A stretch of 64,000 nt of DNA from Vicia villosa. Its lineage: Eukaryota > Streptophyta > Magnoliopsida > Fabales > Fabaceae. The stretch's first letter is position 1, and every line of letters begins with the position of its first letter. Under the pieces are notes generated by a model. It saw nothing but the letters and a program-made list of their open reading frames with translations. It did no database searches and was not told where the DNA came from. The translations under genes were made by a program, and so were the position numbers. The stretch covers positions 12,904,930 to 12,968,929 of the forward strand of contig NC_081186.1 of assembly GCF_029867415.1 (NCBI RefSeq), written 5' to 3'. This document shows, piece after piece, positions 35,772 to 46,660 of this stretch.

Positions 35772-36490
35772 ATCAGATATGGTCTAATGTATGACCCGTT
35801 CCGGTATTCTCAGTCAGATATGGTCTAATACACGACTCGCTTTGACGTCTTCCAATCAGATACGATCCAATGTATGATTCGTTATGGTATTTCTTTTCAG
35901 ATATGGTTTAATGAATGACTCGTTGTGACATCCTTCATCATATATGGTCTAATGTATGACCTGTTCCAGTATTCGCAGTCAGATATGGTCTAATACACGA
36001 CTCGTTCTGACGTCTTCCAATCAGATACGATCCAATGTATGATTCGTTCTGGTATTCCTTTTCAGATATGGTTTAATGAATGACTCGTTCTGACATCCTT
36101 CATCAGATATGGTCTAATGTATGACCCATTCCGGTATTCTAAGTCAGATATGATCTAATGTATGACTCGTTCTGGCATTTTCCTACAGATATGGTCTAAT
36201 GAATGACTCGTTCTGACATCCTTCAATAGATATAATTTAATGAATAACTCGTTCTGACATCCTTTATCAGATATGGTCTAATGTATGACCCGTTCCGGTA
36301 TTCTAAGTCAGATATGGTCTAATGTATGACTCGTTCTGGCATTTTCCTACAGATATGGTCTAATGAATGACTCGTTCTGACATCCTTCAACAGATATGGT
36401 CTAAATGTACGACTCATTCTGACATCCTTCAATATATATGGTCTATTCGCTCTGACATCCTCTATCACATATGGTCTAATGTATGACCCG
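35772..36490 (+). repeat. About 45-bp degenerate minisatellite, Ogre 3' region
   Basis: More than a dozen units of the form CAGATATGGTCTAATG.ATGAC.CGTTC(T/C)G..AT.CTT. Alternating unit variants (GTATTC versus ACATCC) suggest a higher-order period of two or more units. Ogre 3' regions are known sources of new satellites. Confidence 0.85.
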
Positions 36491-36619
36491 CTACGGTATT
36501 CTATTTCCAAAGATCTAACGGTGATGACACGATCAATATTCAAAGATCTAATTCTCTCATCACGAACAGTGCTGACACGATCAATCTCCAACAAAAACTT
36601 CTCAACACACCGAGCTCAA

Positions 36620-36965
36620 ATACAGCCTAACATACGACCCATTCTGGTACTTCTCAATATAAAGGACTCGGTCTAATGTACAACCCATCCTTCAGCCTAA
36701 CGCACAACTTTCCAGACATTTATCGAACGCAAAATTGGATCCGGTCTAGCTCACAACCCATCCTCCAGCCTAACGCACGACTTTCTAGACATCTACCGAT
36801 GCGAATTGGATCCGGTCTAACGCATAACCCATCCTTCAGTCTAACGTACGACTCATCCTAAGTATATCCTCCAGTCTAACGTACGACTCATCCTAAGTAT
36901 ATCCTCCAGTCTAACGTACGACTTATCCTAAGTATATCCTTTAGATACGGTCTAACGTACGACGT
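36620..36965 (+). repeat. Second minisatellite, Ogre 3' region
   Basis: Units around CCAGTCTAACGTACGACTCAT with CCTAAGTATATCCT, about 35 bp, repeat three to four times (36837-36960), preceded by longer units of CCTAACGCACGACTTTC form. They are distant relatives of the preceding array (shared TCTAA.GTA.GAC core). Confidence 0.75.
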
Positions 36966-37150
36966 AGTTTGACTCTCAAGTCTATCAAACTGGATTGCAT
37001 CTTTAAGCCCATCTCCTACAAAAAGTCCCTATCTCGGCAAGGGAAAATTTCCTGGGTATTCTAGTGTTCAATCCTCTTCTACCTTCAGATTTCGACAGGC
37101 ACACATGGCAATCTACATCTTTAGGTTTAAGAAAATTGAACAGGGGTAGC

Positions 37151-40100
37151 TGTCATACCTCAAAATTTGCCCATCTCATTTCTCTTAATTCAAACTCATA
37201 TCAAAGTTCAAGGCTCAAAGACATCCCTCCTAAACAAAGGCTCAAGAAACTAGGGTTTCTGGTTTCCTGAAGAAAATCAATGAACCAAAGGCCCCAAAAC
37301 GAATTTCTTTGCAAAGAGGCCCACAATTTTATGATCCAATCTTGCTATACAAGTCATCTAGAAGTCCCAATATGAATGCCACGGATTTCTAATCATTATT
37401 TGATTTTTAGTGAATTTAATTCATTAAAAAATGGATGGAAATCAAAGATTTGGGAAAATTGTGAAGAGATTTGATTTAATTTTGATTATCAACTAATTCC
37501 AATCATCAATTACACCCCACAATCATTCCAAATTCGTGCAAAGTAGAATGGGGGAGATTGAATCAAATATTGGCCAATTTTAGAAAGAATAAAAATCAAA
37601 TTCCAAATCAAACTTAATTCTTGATTCAAGGAAGATTCATCCATATTTTAGTGACCTAAAATCGTCTTTATATACCAAAACATGTGCAGATGCTAAAAAA
37701 GAGGATTGGCAGCCGAAGAAACCCCTAAATCGTGCCTTCAAGAATCAAAGAAAATTCAAAATCAATTGGAAGTTTTAGGTCAATTCAAAACATTTGAAAG
37801 GTCCAAGAACGTTCCCTGAAGATATCTGAAGTGATTAGGATCGTTGCCAAGCCTCTAGACATCAAGAACACGCGCGTATTGGTCTACGGTTTGTCATTCT
37901 TTTTTTCGTTCGATTAGCATGATATAAGCATCTTTAAAGAGACTCGATTGCATATTCATATTTGCTTTGATGTTCAGAACGATTCTGGAAACGTAATTGT
38001 GTTTTTATGCCGGTATGAAGGAGATACCATTGTTAGGTTGAAAGCTCCCAATTTGGGGTTTTCTAATATAGGTAAAATTAGAATAAATCAGTGCCATAAT
38101 CATGCTCAGGGACGCTGGACGATCCCCTTGGTGTGGTCGCGCCAAATTTTTGTACTGTTTTGGGGTTCCTTTGATTTTTACAGGTGTAGAAAGTATGGCT
38201 CTTTTAAAGCGTCCATACAAAAGCGGTGTAAAAAAGACGTTTCAGGTTTTGGTGGAGAAGATGACTAGGTGGCGTCATCTTATTGGTCTGTTTCAAATAA
38301 AAAAGGGCGCGTTCCCTTTCAGGTGGCTAAGGGATTCGGTGGTTTGCTCTCCACGTTATCACGCTGCACCCACGTCCTGTGACCATCAGATCAAGCCAAG
38401 CTCCGATCTAACGTTCCTAAAGTTGCAGGCGCATGGTGGACCCTCAGCGCGCGCCACACAAGATTACAAGTTAAGAATTCTTTAATTTTTTTTACATTTA
38501 ATTATACAATTTAGTTTTTCTATTTATTTGTTTATGTTTATTTTTCAAAAACTATTTTAAATACTCCCTCTTAGTAAAAATTGTTACTAACTTTCTTTTT
38601 ATAAAAAATATAAAACATAAAAAAATATTTATTTGTTTTAATTATTATTAAATAATTTTATTTTAATTGTTTTAAATTGATTTAAATTGTTTAAATTACT
38701 TATTTAATTTTTATTCATTGATTAAAAAATATATATTAGGGTTAGATATTTAATCGAAACCTTATTTTCACCGATTTAATTAATTAGGTTAAAAAACTAA
38801 TATTTAATTAATTTGTTTTTTTTATTATTCTATTAATCGTGGTTAACTTGTGCCCTAATCAGGGTTTACGAAGATCGTGCCTACATTGAAATTTTTGCTT
38901 TTTTGTGTGTGCAGTTTTTCAGGGTTGCCATCATGGTTTGTCCGACTACGCGCCACGCCAATCGAGAAGCTAAGTCCTGATTCTATACTTATTTAAATAT
39001 TTGTTTTTTTGCCTCTTTTTATTAAATTAGGGTTTATTCTTAAATGCCAATGAACTCTTCCTACACTCACCCCCTTTGTTGTTTATTTTTCCTTTTCCAA
39101 TTTTCAGGGTTAACCAACTAGTCAAAGTTCGATTAGTCGGTAACCCTAAAATTCAATCTATTTTATTTCTCTTTTTCTATTATTACTTATGTCAGACTTG
39201 CTGCTTTATTGGGGTTTATTCTTATTGCTTTTTCTCCCCATCCCTGTGGCTTATTATGTAACTGTTCCTGGTTTGTATTGCTTGGCCTTGAAGGCACTTA
39301 ACCTTGTTTATATTACTGCGTGGTTAGTAATTTAGGGAGTGTAACTTATGAACTGAATTTAGAATAATTAATTTTACAAGATAAATTATTTTGAATTAAT
39401 CACGTGATTGTGCACCCACACACCTTTTATGGTACCCCTCTTGTTGCCTGTTGCCTGTTGCCTTTTTGCCTTGTGTTTTTTAGTGCAGAATAGCCAAGTC
39501 CCTCTAATACGAGCACGCCTCAGCAATGTTGCCCTCAGTTCATTCAGATCATAAGTCCCAATGATGCTGCCTTCAATTTGCTAATATGATCTCGTCCCTC
39601 GAAGTTGCCTACGAAATGCTGAGGCGTCCTCTGGTTGCCTAATAATGGCTATTCTGATCCTTCCCTTAGACTACCTGCCTTCTTTATGGCTAGGGACAGT
39701 CTTATGGAGAACGATGATTCGACGACCCTTTAACCTCCAAATAAAAGGACTTCCTTACCCTCCTATGGTATGGATAGCCCTAAAAGGCTAAAAGAACATT
39801 TTTCATCTAACCAGGTAATTTGCCCCTAATTGCTTTGCTCTAGTTTAAAATTCTTTTTCTACCCTTTTTCTAAAAACTCATAAGGCTACGCTCATTTATG
39901 AGTTAAAGTCCTTATTTCTTCTTCTTCTTCTTCTACATTTCTAAACTTTTGGTTTCAAAACTAAAGAGCAAAGCAATTAAGAGCCCATGGAAAACCATGG
40001 ATGCAAAGGGTGCCTTACACCTTCCATTTGTATAAATTACCCCCCGAACTCAGTTTTCTTTTAAAAAGGTTTTTTCTGTTCTTTTAGCCTTTCATTAATT

Positions 40101-40174
40101 TGGATAAAATAAAAGTCGATGACGACTCTTGCTTACCGCGACATTCCGAATAAAAGTCAATTCACCGTATTACA
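37151..40174 (+). repeat. 3' LTR of Ogre-like element A
   Basis: 3024 bp, TGTCATACC to TATTACA, followed by the CCTTC duplication. Differs from the 5' LTR by scattered substitutions and compensating small indels. Confidence 0.93.
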
Positions 40175-40179
40175 CCTTC

Positions 40180-40272
40180 TTTGCCCAAAACCTGTAAACA
40201 CCAGAACATCCCTTCATATACTTTTAAGAGTTGTTGCTTGAGGATAAGCAAGAGTCTAAGTGTGGGAGGATT
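40180..40272 (+). other. Athila-like 3' end with polypurine tract
   Basis: Resumes the DNA interrupted at 14526. TTGCTTGAGGATAAGCAA (40226-40243) forms a small dyad and AAGTGTGGGAGGAT (about 40258-40271) is the likely polypurine tract, as in many Athila elements. Confidence 0.6.
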
Positions 40273-40548
40273 TGATCACACTGAATCGCACTATGTTTCT
40301 GGCTCGAATATCACATGTTTTTTTATTATGGTTTTCTTGTATTATGCTTGTATTTGCTTTGTTTTTAGGATTCTTGACCTTTCGGAGCCTTTAGTGAAGA
40401 AATGAGCCAAAACGCCAAGAAACCAGGGCTTTTCAAGAAGATTTGTACTAGTGGCGTTCTGCACCGCGCCGGCCATAGGGGACGCGATGACATGGCCCAC
40501 TTCATGATGGAGCCAACTGCCACGATCTCACGATCATGTCCGTTGCTG

Positions 40549-40586
40549 ACCATCGCGCCCGCGGTGAGGCTGCCGCGCCCGCGGCC
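40549..40586 (+). other. GC-rich paired motif in Athila LTR
   Basis: GCGCCCGCGGTGAGGCTGCC followed by GCGCCCGCGG: a duplicated GC-rich word, shared with 2178-2214. Confidence 0.65.
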
Positions 40587-40905
40587 TTCACAAAAAGACT
40601 CCCGCTCAAAAGGAGTTGAGGGGCACTCCTGTCTTTACGCTGATCCATAATCCACTATATATAGTTTAGTTTTTCATTTTCGGTTTTTCATCCAAGCTTA
40701 GTACAAACTTAAGCCATATACTATCAGTTTCTGTAAATTAGTAACCTCTTCACATCGGGGAGTTACTACGGTGTAGATTGAGTTGTAATCGAGTTTTGGA
40801 GCACTTTGGTTGAAGTTTATCATACCAGCCTTCACTTTGTATCAAGATTCGTTCTCCGATCGGAGTAAGGTTCAATTTACTTGCTTTATTTATTTTCTTG
40901 CTCGT

Positions 40906-41087
40906 ACCATAGTCTACACGTTTTATAGACTCTAAATGCACTTACCATAGTCTACACGTTTTATAGACTCTAAACGCACTTACCATAGTCTACACGTTTT
41001 ATAGACTCTAAACGCACTTACCATAGTCTACACGTTTTATAGACTCTAAACACACTTACCATAGTCTACATGTGTTATAGACTCGCA
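40906..41087 (+). repeat. 38-bp tandem repeat in Athila LTR
   Basis: Four full units start at 40906, 40944, 40982 and 41020, plus a partial one at 41058 (ACCATAGTCTACACGTTTTA...). Each contains the inverted pair AGTCTA/TAGACT. The unit is placed after the putative TATA box, so it would be in the RNA leader. Confidence 0.95.
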
Positions 41088-41889
41088 ATTACTATGTCTT
41101 GCTAAATCATAAAGGTTTGAATGTAATGATTGTGATCATGCCTGTGTTCTAATTATCATGTTAGTAAAAATGCTCTGGGGATGTTTTACTTTTAATATAA
41201 GTCAAATTGTGCTTAAAATATTTATTGGGTAAGATCGAAAGCCGTCCATATCAAAGATAGGCTTGATTATTGTTTAACCAAGCAAAAGAAGCGAAAGCGG
41301 TTTGGTTGGTTAAATAGGAATCATTAACTCATTTTAGAAAACGATTTTTGAAATTATTTTCGGACGCATTTGTAGGTTTGAAATCTGACTCTTGGTCAAA
41401 AGCCAAGAGTCTATTTAAGTTAATCTTTCCAAGTAAAATCACTTTTCTGTTAAGTCAAAAATATCAATTTCTTAAAAATAGATTTACTGATTTAACGCGG
41501 AAGGCACGCTTTATATGTGACAATAAAGGAAGTTAAATTAAAGAGTAAATTCGGTTCTTAGTAGCCAAAAGCTACAAGTTCCTGTTAAATTGATTCTTTG
41601 CTACCAATAGAAAATATTGCCCCATGAGTTGTTTCATTTATACATGTCTAGAACATAGTCTGGTTTCATGATTTACATTCCAACCTGTCGCTCTAATCTG
41701 TTATTCACTTCGCGCACTCACCTTGTTGCACTGCACTCAAAACAATATTACTGTTCACCTTAGATAAGCACCTTAACAATAGTGTCGATAGATTGACAAT
41801 TGGTCTCTGTGGTTCGATAATCTTATATATTACTTCGATAGGTTGTGCACTTGCAGTTCTATATTTAGGCTATACATTACAGACCCATC

Positions 41890-42329
41890 ATATATTATGA
41901 TGCTTGTTGGTTATGAATTGCATAATATTCACTAACTGCGAATGAGACTCAGCCTTACATGTTGTCATTTTCAGATTGAGGAGTGGCAGCATTAGTGCTT
42001 GGTGAGGATGACTCGTAGAGTTTATCTGTTTATGTTGGGTCGTGTCGGTCATGCTATGATCTTGTAACACTGGGGAACGGTAGTTTTATAGTTTTATGAG
42101 ATTGATCTATTTTATTTGGTGTTGGATTATATTTCCATTGGTTGTATTTGACGATATTTCTTATTCCGCTGTGATAAACATGCTTATGTTTTGGTGAACC
42201 GTTTCTTAATGAAGCATGACTTTGACCTTAGTTGGTTTATTTGTTTTAAATAATTGTGGCACCCTTGTGTATATGTTTTTACTCTGATTATTTATTTAAA
42301 TTTCCGCGGGGTTTAGAAGGGTGTTATAG
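41890..42329 (+). repeat. 5'-truncated chromovirus-type LTR fragment
   Basis: From GATGCTTGTTGG to GAAGGGTGTTATA it parallels the end of the solo LTR at 42984-44825 (GAGACTCA.CCTTACATGTTG, CACTGGGGAA, GGCACCCTTGT, TTTAGAAGGGTGTTA). About 1.4 kb of the LTR start is missing. Confidence 0.75.
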
Positions 42330-42755
42330 GTCTCAATGGTAGTGGGCTGACCCACTTTGCTTACAGCGCCAAAGGACGGACGTCTCCACTCACTCTTTCT
42401 AATTGCACCTGCCCTCCGTCAAAAGCCCAAAACATATTGCTTGTCGTCCGTCAAGGTTTGAGGCATGGTGCATGCCACTCGTCATGCCGTTGTTGCTTGC
42501 GTTGTGACGTTCGTCACATGGTTCTTGTAATTGGGCCAAGGGCTCACGTGGGCTGCTTTCTTTCCTGTTGTATTTTTGCTACTTTTAAAACCCTTATTTC
42601 TTCATTTCCTCACAAAGTCTTTGATTAGTTAAATATCTGCAAAATGAATAAATATCAGTGTAACACCAATATAAAATAAGTCAATTAAAATAAAATAGGG
42701 AAATAATTGATGTAAATCAAGCTAAAAATACGATACATTTAAGTGTTATCAGGTA
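42330..42755. other. Unassigned stretch
   Basis: No gene recognised. GACGG.CGT and CGTCCGTC words near 42375 and 42445 suggest another degraded repeat. Confidence 0.4.
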
Positions 42756-45269
42756 TCATCTATTACATAATAACACATCTAAATCATCAAAATTCATCGT
42801 ATCATCATCAAACCTTCATAACCCAAAATTCCCAAAAACCCAATCTTCCAGTTATAAATCATTTAAACCATTCATGATAATCTAAATAAACTCCCCATAC
42901 CTTAGCTTGAAGCTTGCTATCAAATCATCTCCTTGTTCTACAATTTCTCTTTGCATCTCTATGCCCCAGCTCTTGCTTGACTCTGTAACACCCTATATTT
43001 TCTGTTTATTAATTTAATTTGGATTTAAATTAATTATTTGGAATTTTGGTATTTTAATTTGGATTTGACTGGAAAATTATGGAATAAGAGCTATTGGGCT
43101 TAAGGTCTGATGTTAGTAAAAGAGGGGTGCTATTTGGTTAGGCCTTTTACTAAGTTGTGTTCATTTTATTTTATTTTTCATAAAATAAGAAAAGAGCCAA
43201 TTGGGAGAAAAAGAGGAACACGTGAAAGAGTATAGAAGGGAAGAAGAGAACCTTCTAGAAATCCGATCGAAGGTAAGGGGAGACTCTTCCTTTTAGTATC
43301 TATTATGTGATTATAGGTAATAGGACTGATTAGGATATTATTTGATTAAATTAGTTGTATTGGGATTATTAGGTTTGGGAATGAAATAGTTTGGGGGAAT
43401 TGATGATGTTGCATAAAATTATGAATGGAAAATGTATTTTTATGGTGTTTGATGATGTGTGATAATCTTTGTGATGTTTTTAAACCTTTATGTGATGTTT
43501 GGAATGCATTTTGGGTGGAGAATGGGTGAGATCGCATGCCTGTTGCAAAGATGAAAATTCTGCATAATCGCACGTCCGCTAAGCGGGTGCTGTTTTATTT
43601 TCCAGAAATTATTGAAATTGTTGAGTCCACTAAGCGGAGGTCCCAACGTAGTTCGCTTCTGTGACGAGTCGCTGGTGAGCCGCTGAGCAGACCCTACTGT
43701 GCAGAAAATTTTCTAAACTTCGAAATTGCGTATCTTTTGATCCGTGTACTATTTTTATGTGTCGTTTTGGGCATTGCAAAGCTAATTAAATTTTTTATAA
43801 TATAAAATAGAAGTATGGTAAGTGGCCAACTTTATTTCTAAAACTCTATTTAATTGCTTTGGTGGAATGAAACATTATGTAAATATGTGGATTGCGGATA
43901 AGACAATGTAATGTTGTGGTGGTGAATGAATTATGATTTGCTATGTTTAATTAATGAGTGATATGATTGAATGATTGCGGAACATGGGCATACTTGTTGT
44001 TGGTGATAATGGTGAGTTATGAGACAATGTATTTCATCGGATCGGTGATGTGTAAGTATGTCATATGTGTGTGCATTCATTCATACATCATTTAATAACA
44101 GAATCCCGGTGACATATGGATTCGTGGTGGACATAATTCCCATTGTGTGGAATTTGTGTCGGTGGGGCCATATCTCGGTGATGATTAGATCGGTCGGGTG
44201 GATTAAGTCCACGGTTTATTGGTACCACATGTATAGTGTCAGTTGGTCCATATGCATATTGATATAACATGATTGAATGAGTCTTCAGTGTTATATTTCA
44301 GTAATATAATTGTTGGTATGATTGCTTAATGATTGTTTGAAAATATGAATATAATGCAATTTGGGTGAATGGTATGCTATGATGTTATGTTCCTTATGAA
44401 TGCATAATATTTATTAATTGTGAACGAGACTCACCCTTACATGTTGTCATTTTCAAATTGAGGATAGCGGCTTTCGACTTGGTGAGGATTATCTCATAAG
44501 CCAGTGCGTTTAGTATAGCGTCAAGTGTCATGCTCTGATATTGTAACATTGGGGAATGCTAGTTTTCGAGTTTATAAGTTTATAACTTTAATTGTTTGTT
44601 TTTGAGTTATTTTATGGGATATGGTATCAAAGATATTGTGCCTATCCATTTGATTAATTTTCCGCTGTGTTGACATGAGATGTTGTGAATTATTGATGAA
44701 TGTTCCTTAGTGAATGCATGATAATGAAGTACGTTATTTTGTGTTTTAAATTGAATTATGGCACCCTTGTTTCATGTTACTCTGATTATTTATTTAATTG
44801 CTGCGTAGTTTAGAAGGGTGTTACAGACTCTGTCTCTTTTCCAATTCTTACGATTGCACGAATGAATCGTTCAAGTCTCAAATTCCCTTTTTGTCAATTC
44901 TAACCCTTGGACCCCTAATATGGCCTTCCCCATCTTTCCCTCACTTATTCTCCATAATTTACCATCTTGGGCTTAATATCTCTAACACTAAAATAACTCT
45001 TATTTTTCTAATTAAATTAATTTCATTTATTAATCTAATTATTATAATTATTCTAAAATACTATAAAATCCCCCAATACTTCTAAGTATCACATAAATCA
45101 CCACAACACCACACGATTCATCAAAACATCACATAAGTCATCATCATAAATCATCACGAGGACTCAACATAGCATCATATATTCAAATAATTCACTATGA
45201 CTCGTATACTCACACTAAATTAATTAAATAACTAATTAAGTAATTAATTTAGAATTTTGGGGTGTTACA
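42756..45269 (-). repeat. Reverse-oriented LTR fragment, split by a solo LTR
   Basis: Pieces 42756-42983 and 44831-45269 belong together. Read in reverse it starts TGTAACACCCCAAAATTC at 45269 and resembles the starts of the reverse LTR at 54654-56418. Its other end, near 42756, is approximate. Confidence 0.5.
42984..44825 (+). repeat. Solo LTR, chromovirus type, GACTC target duplication
   Basis: Starts TGTAACACCC, ends GGGTGTTACA (a 10-bp inverted repeat), 1842 bp, flanked by GACTC at 42979-42983 and 44826-44830. A lone LTR with matching duplication is the usual product of recombination between the two LTRs of one element. A group of CTAAGCGG-type GC words lies at 43571-43700. Confidence 0.9.
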
Positions 45270-46660
45270 CTTTTACACAAAACAATTACATGGGGCAAAA
45301 TCAAAAGTTACCTATATGGCAGGGGTAAAATGGTATTAACCCTTTCTTTAAATTAGAGAATTATGGCATTGGAATAAAATAAATATTTTGTAGAATTATT
45401 ATTGATTAAAATAATAGAATATTAGATTTTTTTTAATAAAATAAGTGAATTAGGATCATATAAATAAGAAAGTTAGATGAGACTTTTGGGGGAACGTCAA
45501 ATTGTGGAAAAGAGAAAGTGGCAGAAAAACCTAAGGAGAACGATTATAGGAAGGCGAGTGACTAGAATCCCAACAGTCGGAAAACTCAATGATCATCACT
45601 TCATGGTAAGGGAAAGTTCTTTACATGTTTGGTGTTTAGGCAGTCGGATGGCGAAAGGCCCTAACCCTCTTGTCTTCTTCTTCCCCATTCTTTTTTGTTG
45701 TTGTGTGGCTCGTTATGCCTATGTTTTAGTTACAGGTAAAGAGCAATAGTTGCTGATTTGAGGAATGGCGCATACTGTCTTCTTTTTTATTTATGATTTT
45801 CAAATTTCGTTTAATTCTGCGTTGTTGCTCTGATATGTAACACTTGTTTTTTAACAAACAATTGTTTACGTTTTATAAAAATGTTTTTGTGTGTTACACT
45901 TCTCCTTCTTCGGTAGTCCAACATATATTGAATTACCTCATTGGCCCAATTGATCTCAATGTTGTGTTTCTAGAAGTCATGTGACCATAACATTGATCTT
46001 CAATAGTTACACATGGTTTAATTTTCTTTAAAATAACACGTGTGACACCATATGGTGAATAAGGTGATAAGATGAATTCATATACCCCACATAAAGATGG
46101 AGTCTATGACATTCCTCTAGATCAGTAAGTAAGAATTAAGTATAAAAGAGAAGATTGAAGTTCCCATCAACAAAATGGCCATCAAGAGAGAAGAGGGTGT
46201 CGCAAAAAAGGTAGATCACAAAGTTTCCAAAATCTTCAATAGTGAGAGATATTTCGATTTTACATACCTTAGATGTTATTACCCATTCGTTAAAGCTGAG
46301 GTTAGCATAAACCATTTTACCAACCTTGGAATTGTTTTTTTTTGTCTTGGTTCAGATGAAATCTTTGAGCTTTGCTTGAAAGATATTTAAGGAAGAAGTG
46401 AAACTTTTTATAAAAACATCCATCAAAGTAAAGAGATTTGAGAATATGACATTCGAGGAAATGCTTGGTGTAGAAATTCTCTTGGCTTTTAAAAGTTAAG
46501 CTTCTTGACTCATAAACACTTGATGATGAGCTATCAAAGTTACAAACCTTCTTTAGTTTAATTTGATGATGATAATGAGAGCAAACATGTAAGTAGCAAC
46601 ACAAAATACAAGAAGGAAAACAAAAAGAGATAAAAATATGAGATAAAGAAAATAGTGGGA
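45270..46660. other. Degraded repeat region
   Basis: Contains LTR-like words (TGTAACACTTG at 45837, GTGTGTTACAC at about 45888) and two short frames (45477-45749; 46175-46390) that match no family I recognise and have no supporting context. I do not call a gene here. Confidence 0.4.

Larger units (their letters stand above)
33934..37150 (+). other. 3' internal region of Ogre-like element A
   Basis: Noncoding, with no pol domain. Left part: Ogre-type spacer with AACCTGGGGCAGG and several GGGGCA words (34890-35240). Right part: minisatellites at 35772-36965. It ends CAGGGGTAGC just before the LTR, which is the likely polypurine tract (about 37141-37150, imperfect). Confidence 0.7.
14527..40174 (+). 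mobile_element. Ogre/Tat-like LTR retrotransposon A, non-autonomous, host of nested elements
   Basis: LTRs 14527-17550 and 37151-40174 are both 3024 bp, share TG(T/C)CATACC...TATTACA ends and are flanked by CCTTC (14522-14526 and 40175-40179). In the first 1.3 kb I count roughly 30 differences, so about 2% divergence. Its own internal DNA is 17551-18390 and 33934-37150; the rest is inserted. No protease, integrase or reverse transcriptase sequence remains, so it depended on other elements or was gutted by the deletion described under findings. Confidence 0.88.
1..41880 (+). mobile_element. Athila-like Ty3/gypsy element, host of the nested cluster (3' part)
   Basis: Discontinuous element: 1-3719, 13283-14526, 40175-40272 and LTR to about 41880; everything between is inserted DNA. 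Two target duplications prove continuity: AACTG around the sirevirus and CCTTC around Ogre-like element A. The order (pol-like tail, env-like ORFs, noncoding region with the phrase TTTAAGTGTGGGAGGAG, then a purine tract and LTR) is what Athila elements show. The string at about 106-132 (GTTAAACGAGCGCTGCGTGGGAGG) resembles the Athila motif that follows pol. The 5' LTR and most of gag-pol lie left of the window. Family assignment rests on remembered motifs, not on an alignment. Confidence 0.6.
40273..41880 (+). repeat. 3' LTR of the Athila-like host element
   Basis: Begins TGATCACAC after the purine tract. A likely TATA box (CTATATATAG) is near 40663. The end is placed near 41880 (CATTACA) because GGTCTCTGTGGTTCGATAAT..GTGCACTTGCAG (41799-41856) is the usual LTR-end phrase. 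The exact border is uncertain, and no 5' LTR is in the window to compare. Confidence 0.5.

Noticed and set aside
36319..36594. Minus-strand frame with repeated DVR.SR peptides
   Set aside because: It is the translation of the Ogre 3' minisatellite.
45477..45749. 90-codon frame as a host gene
   Set aside because: No domain, no codon-use signal, lies in LTR-like repeat DNA.
46175..46390. 71-codon frame in an otherwise decayed region
   Set aside because: No recognisable family and surrounding sequence shows no continuation.
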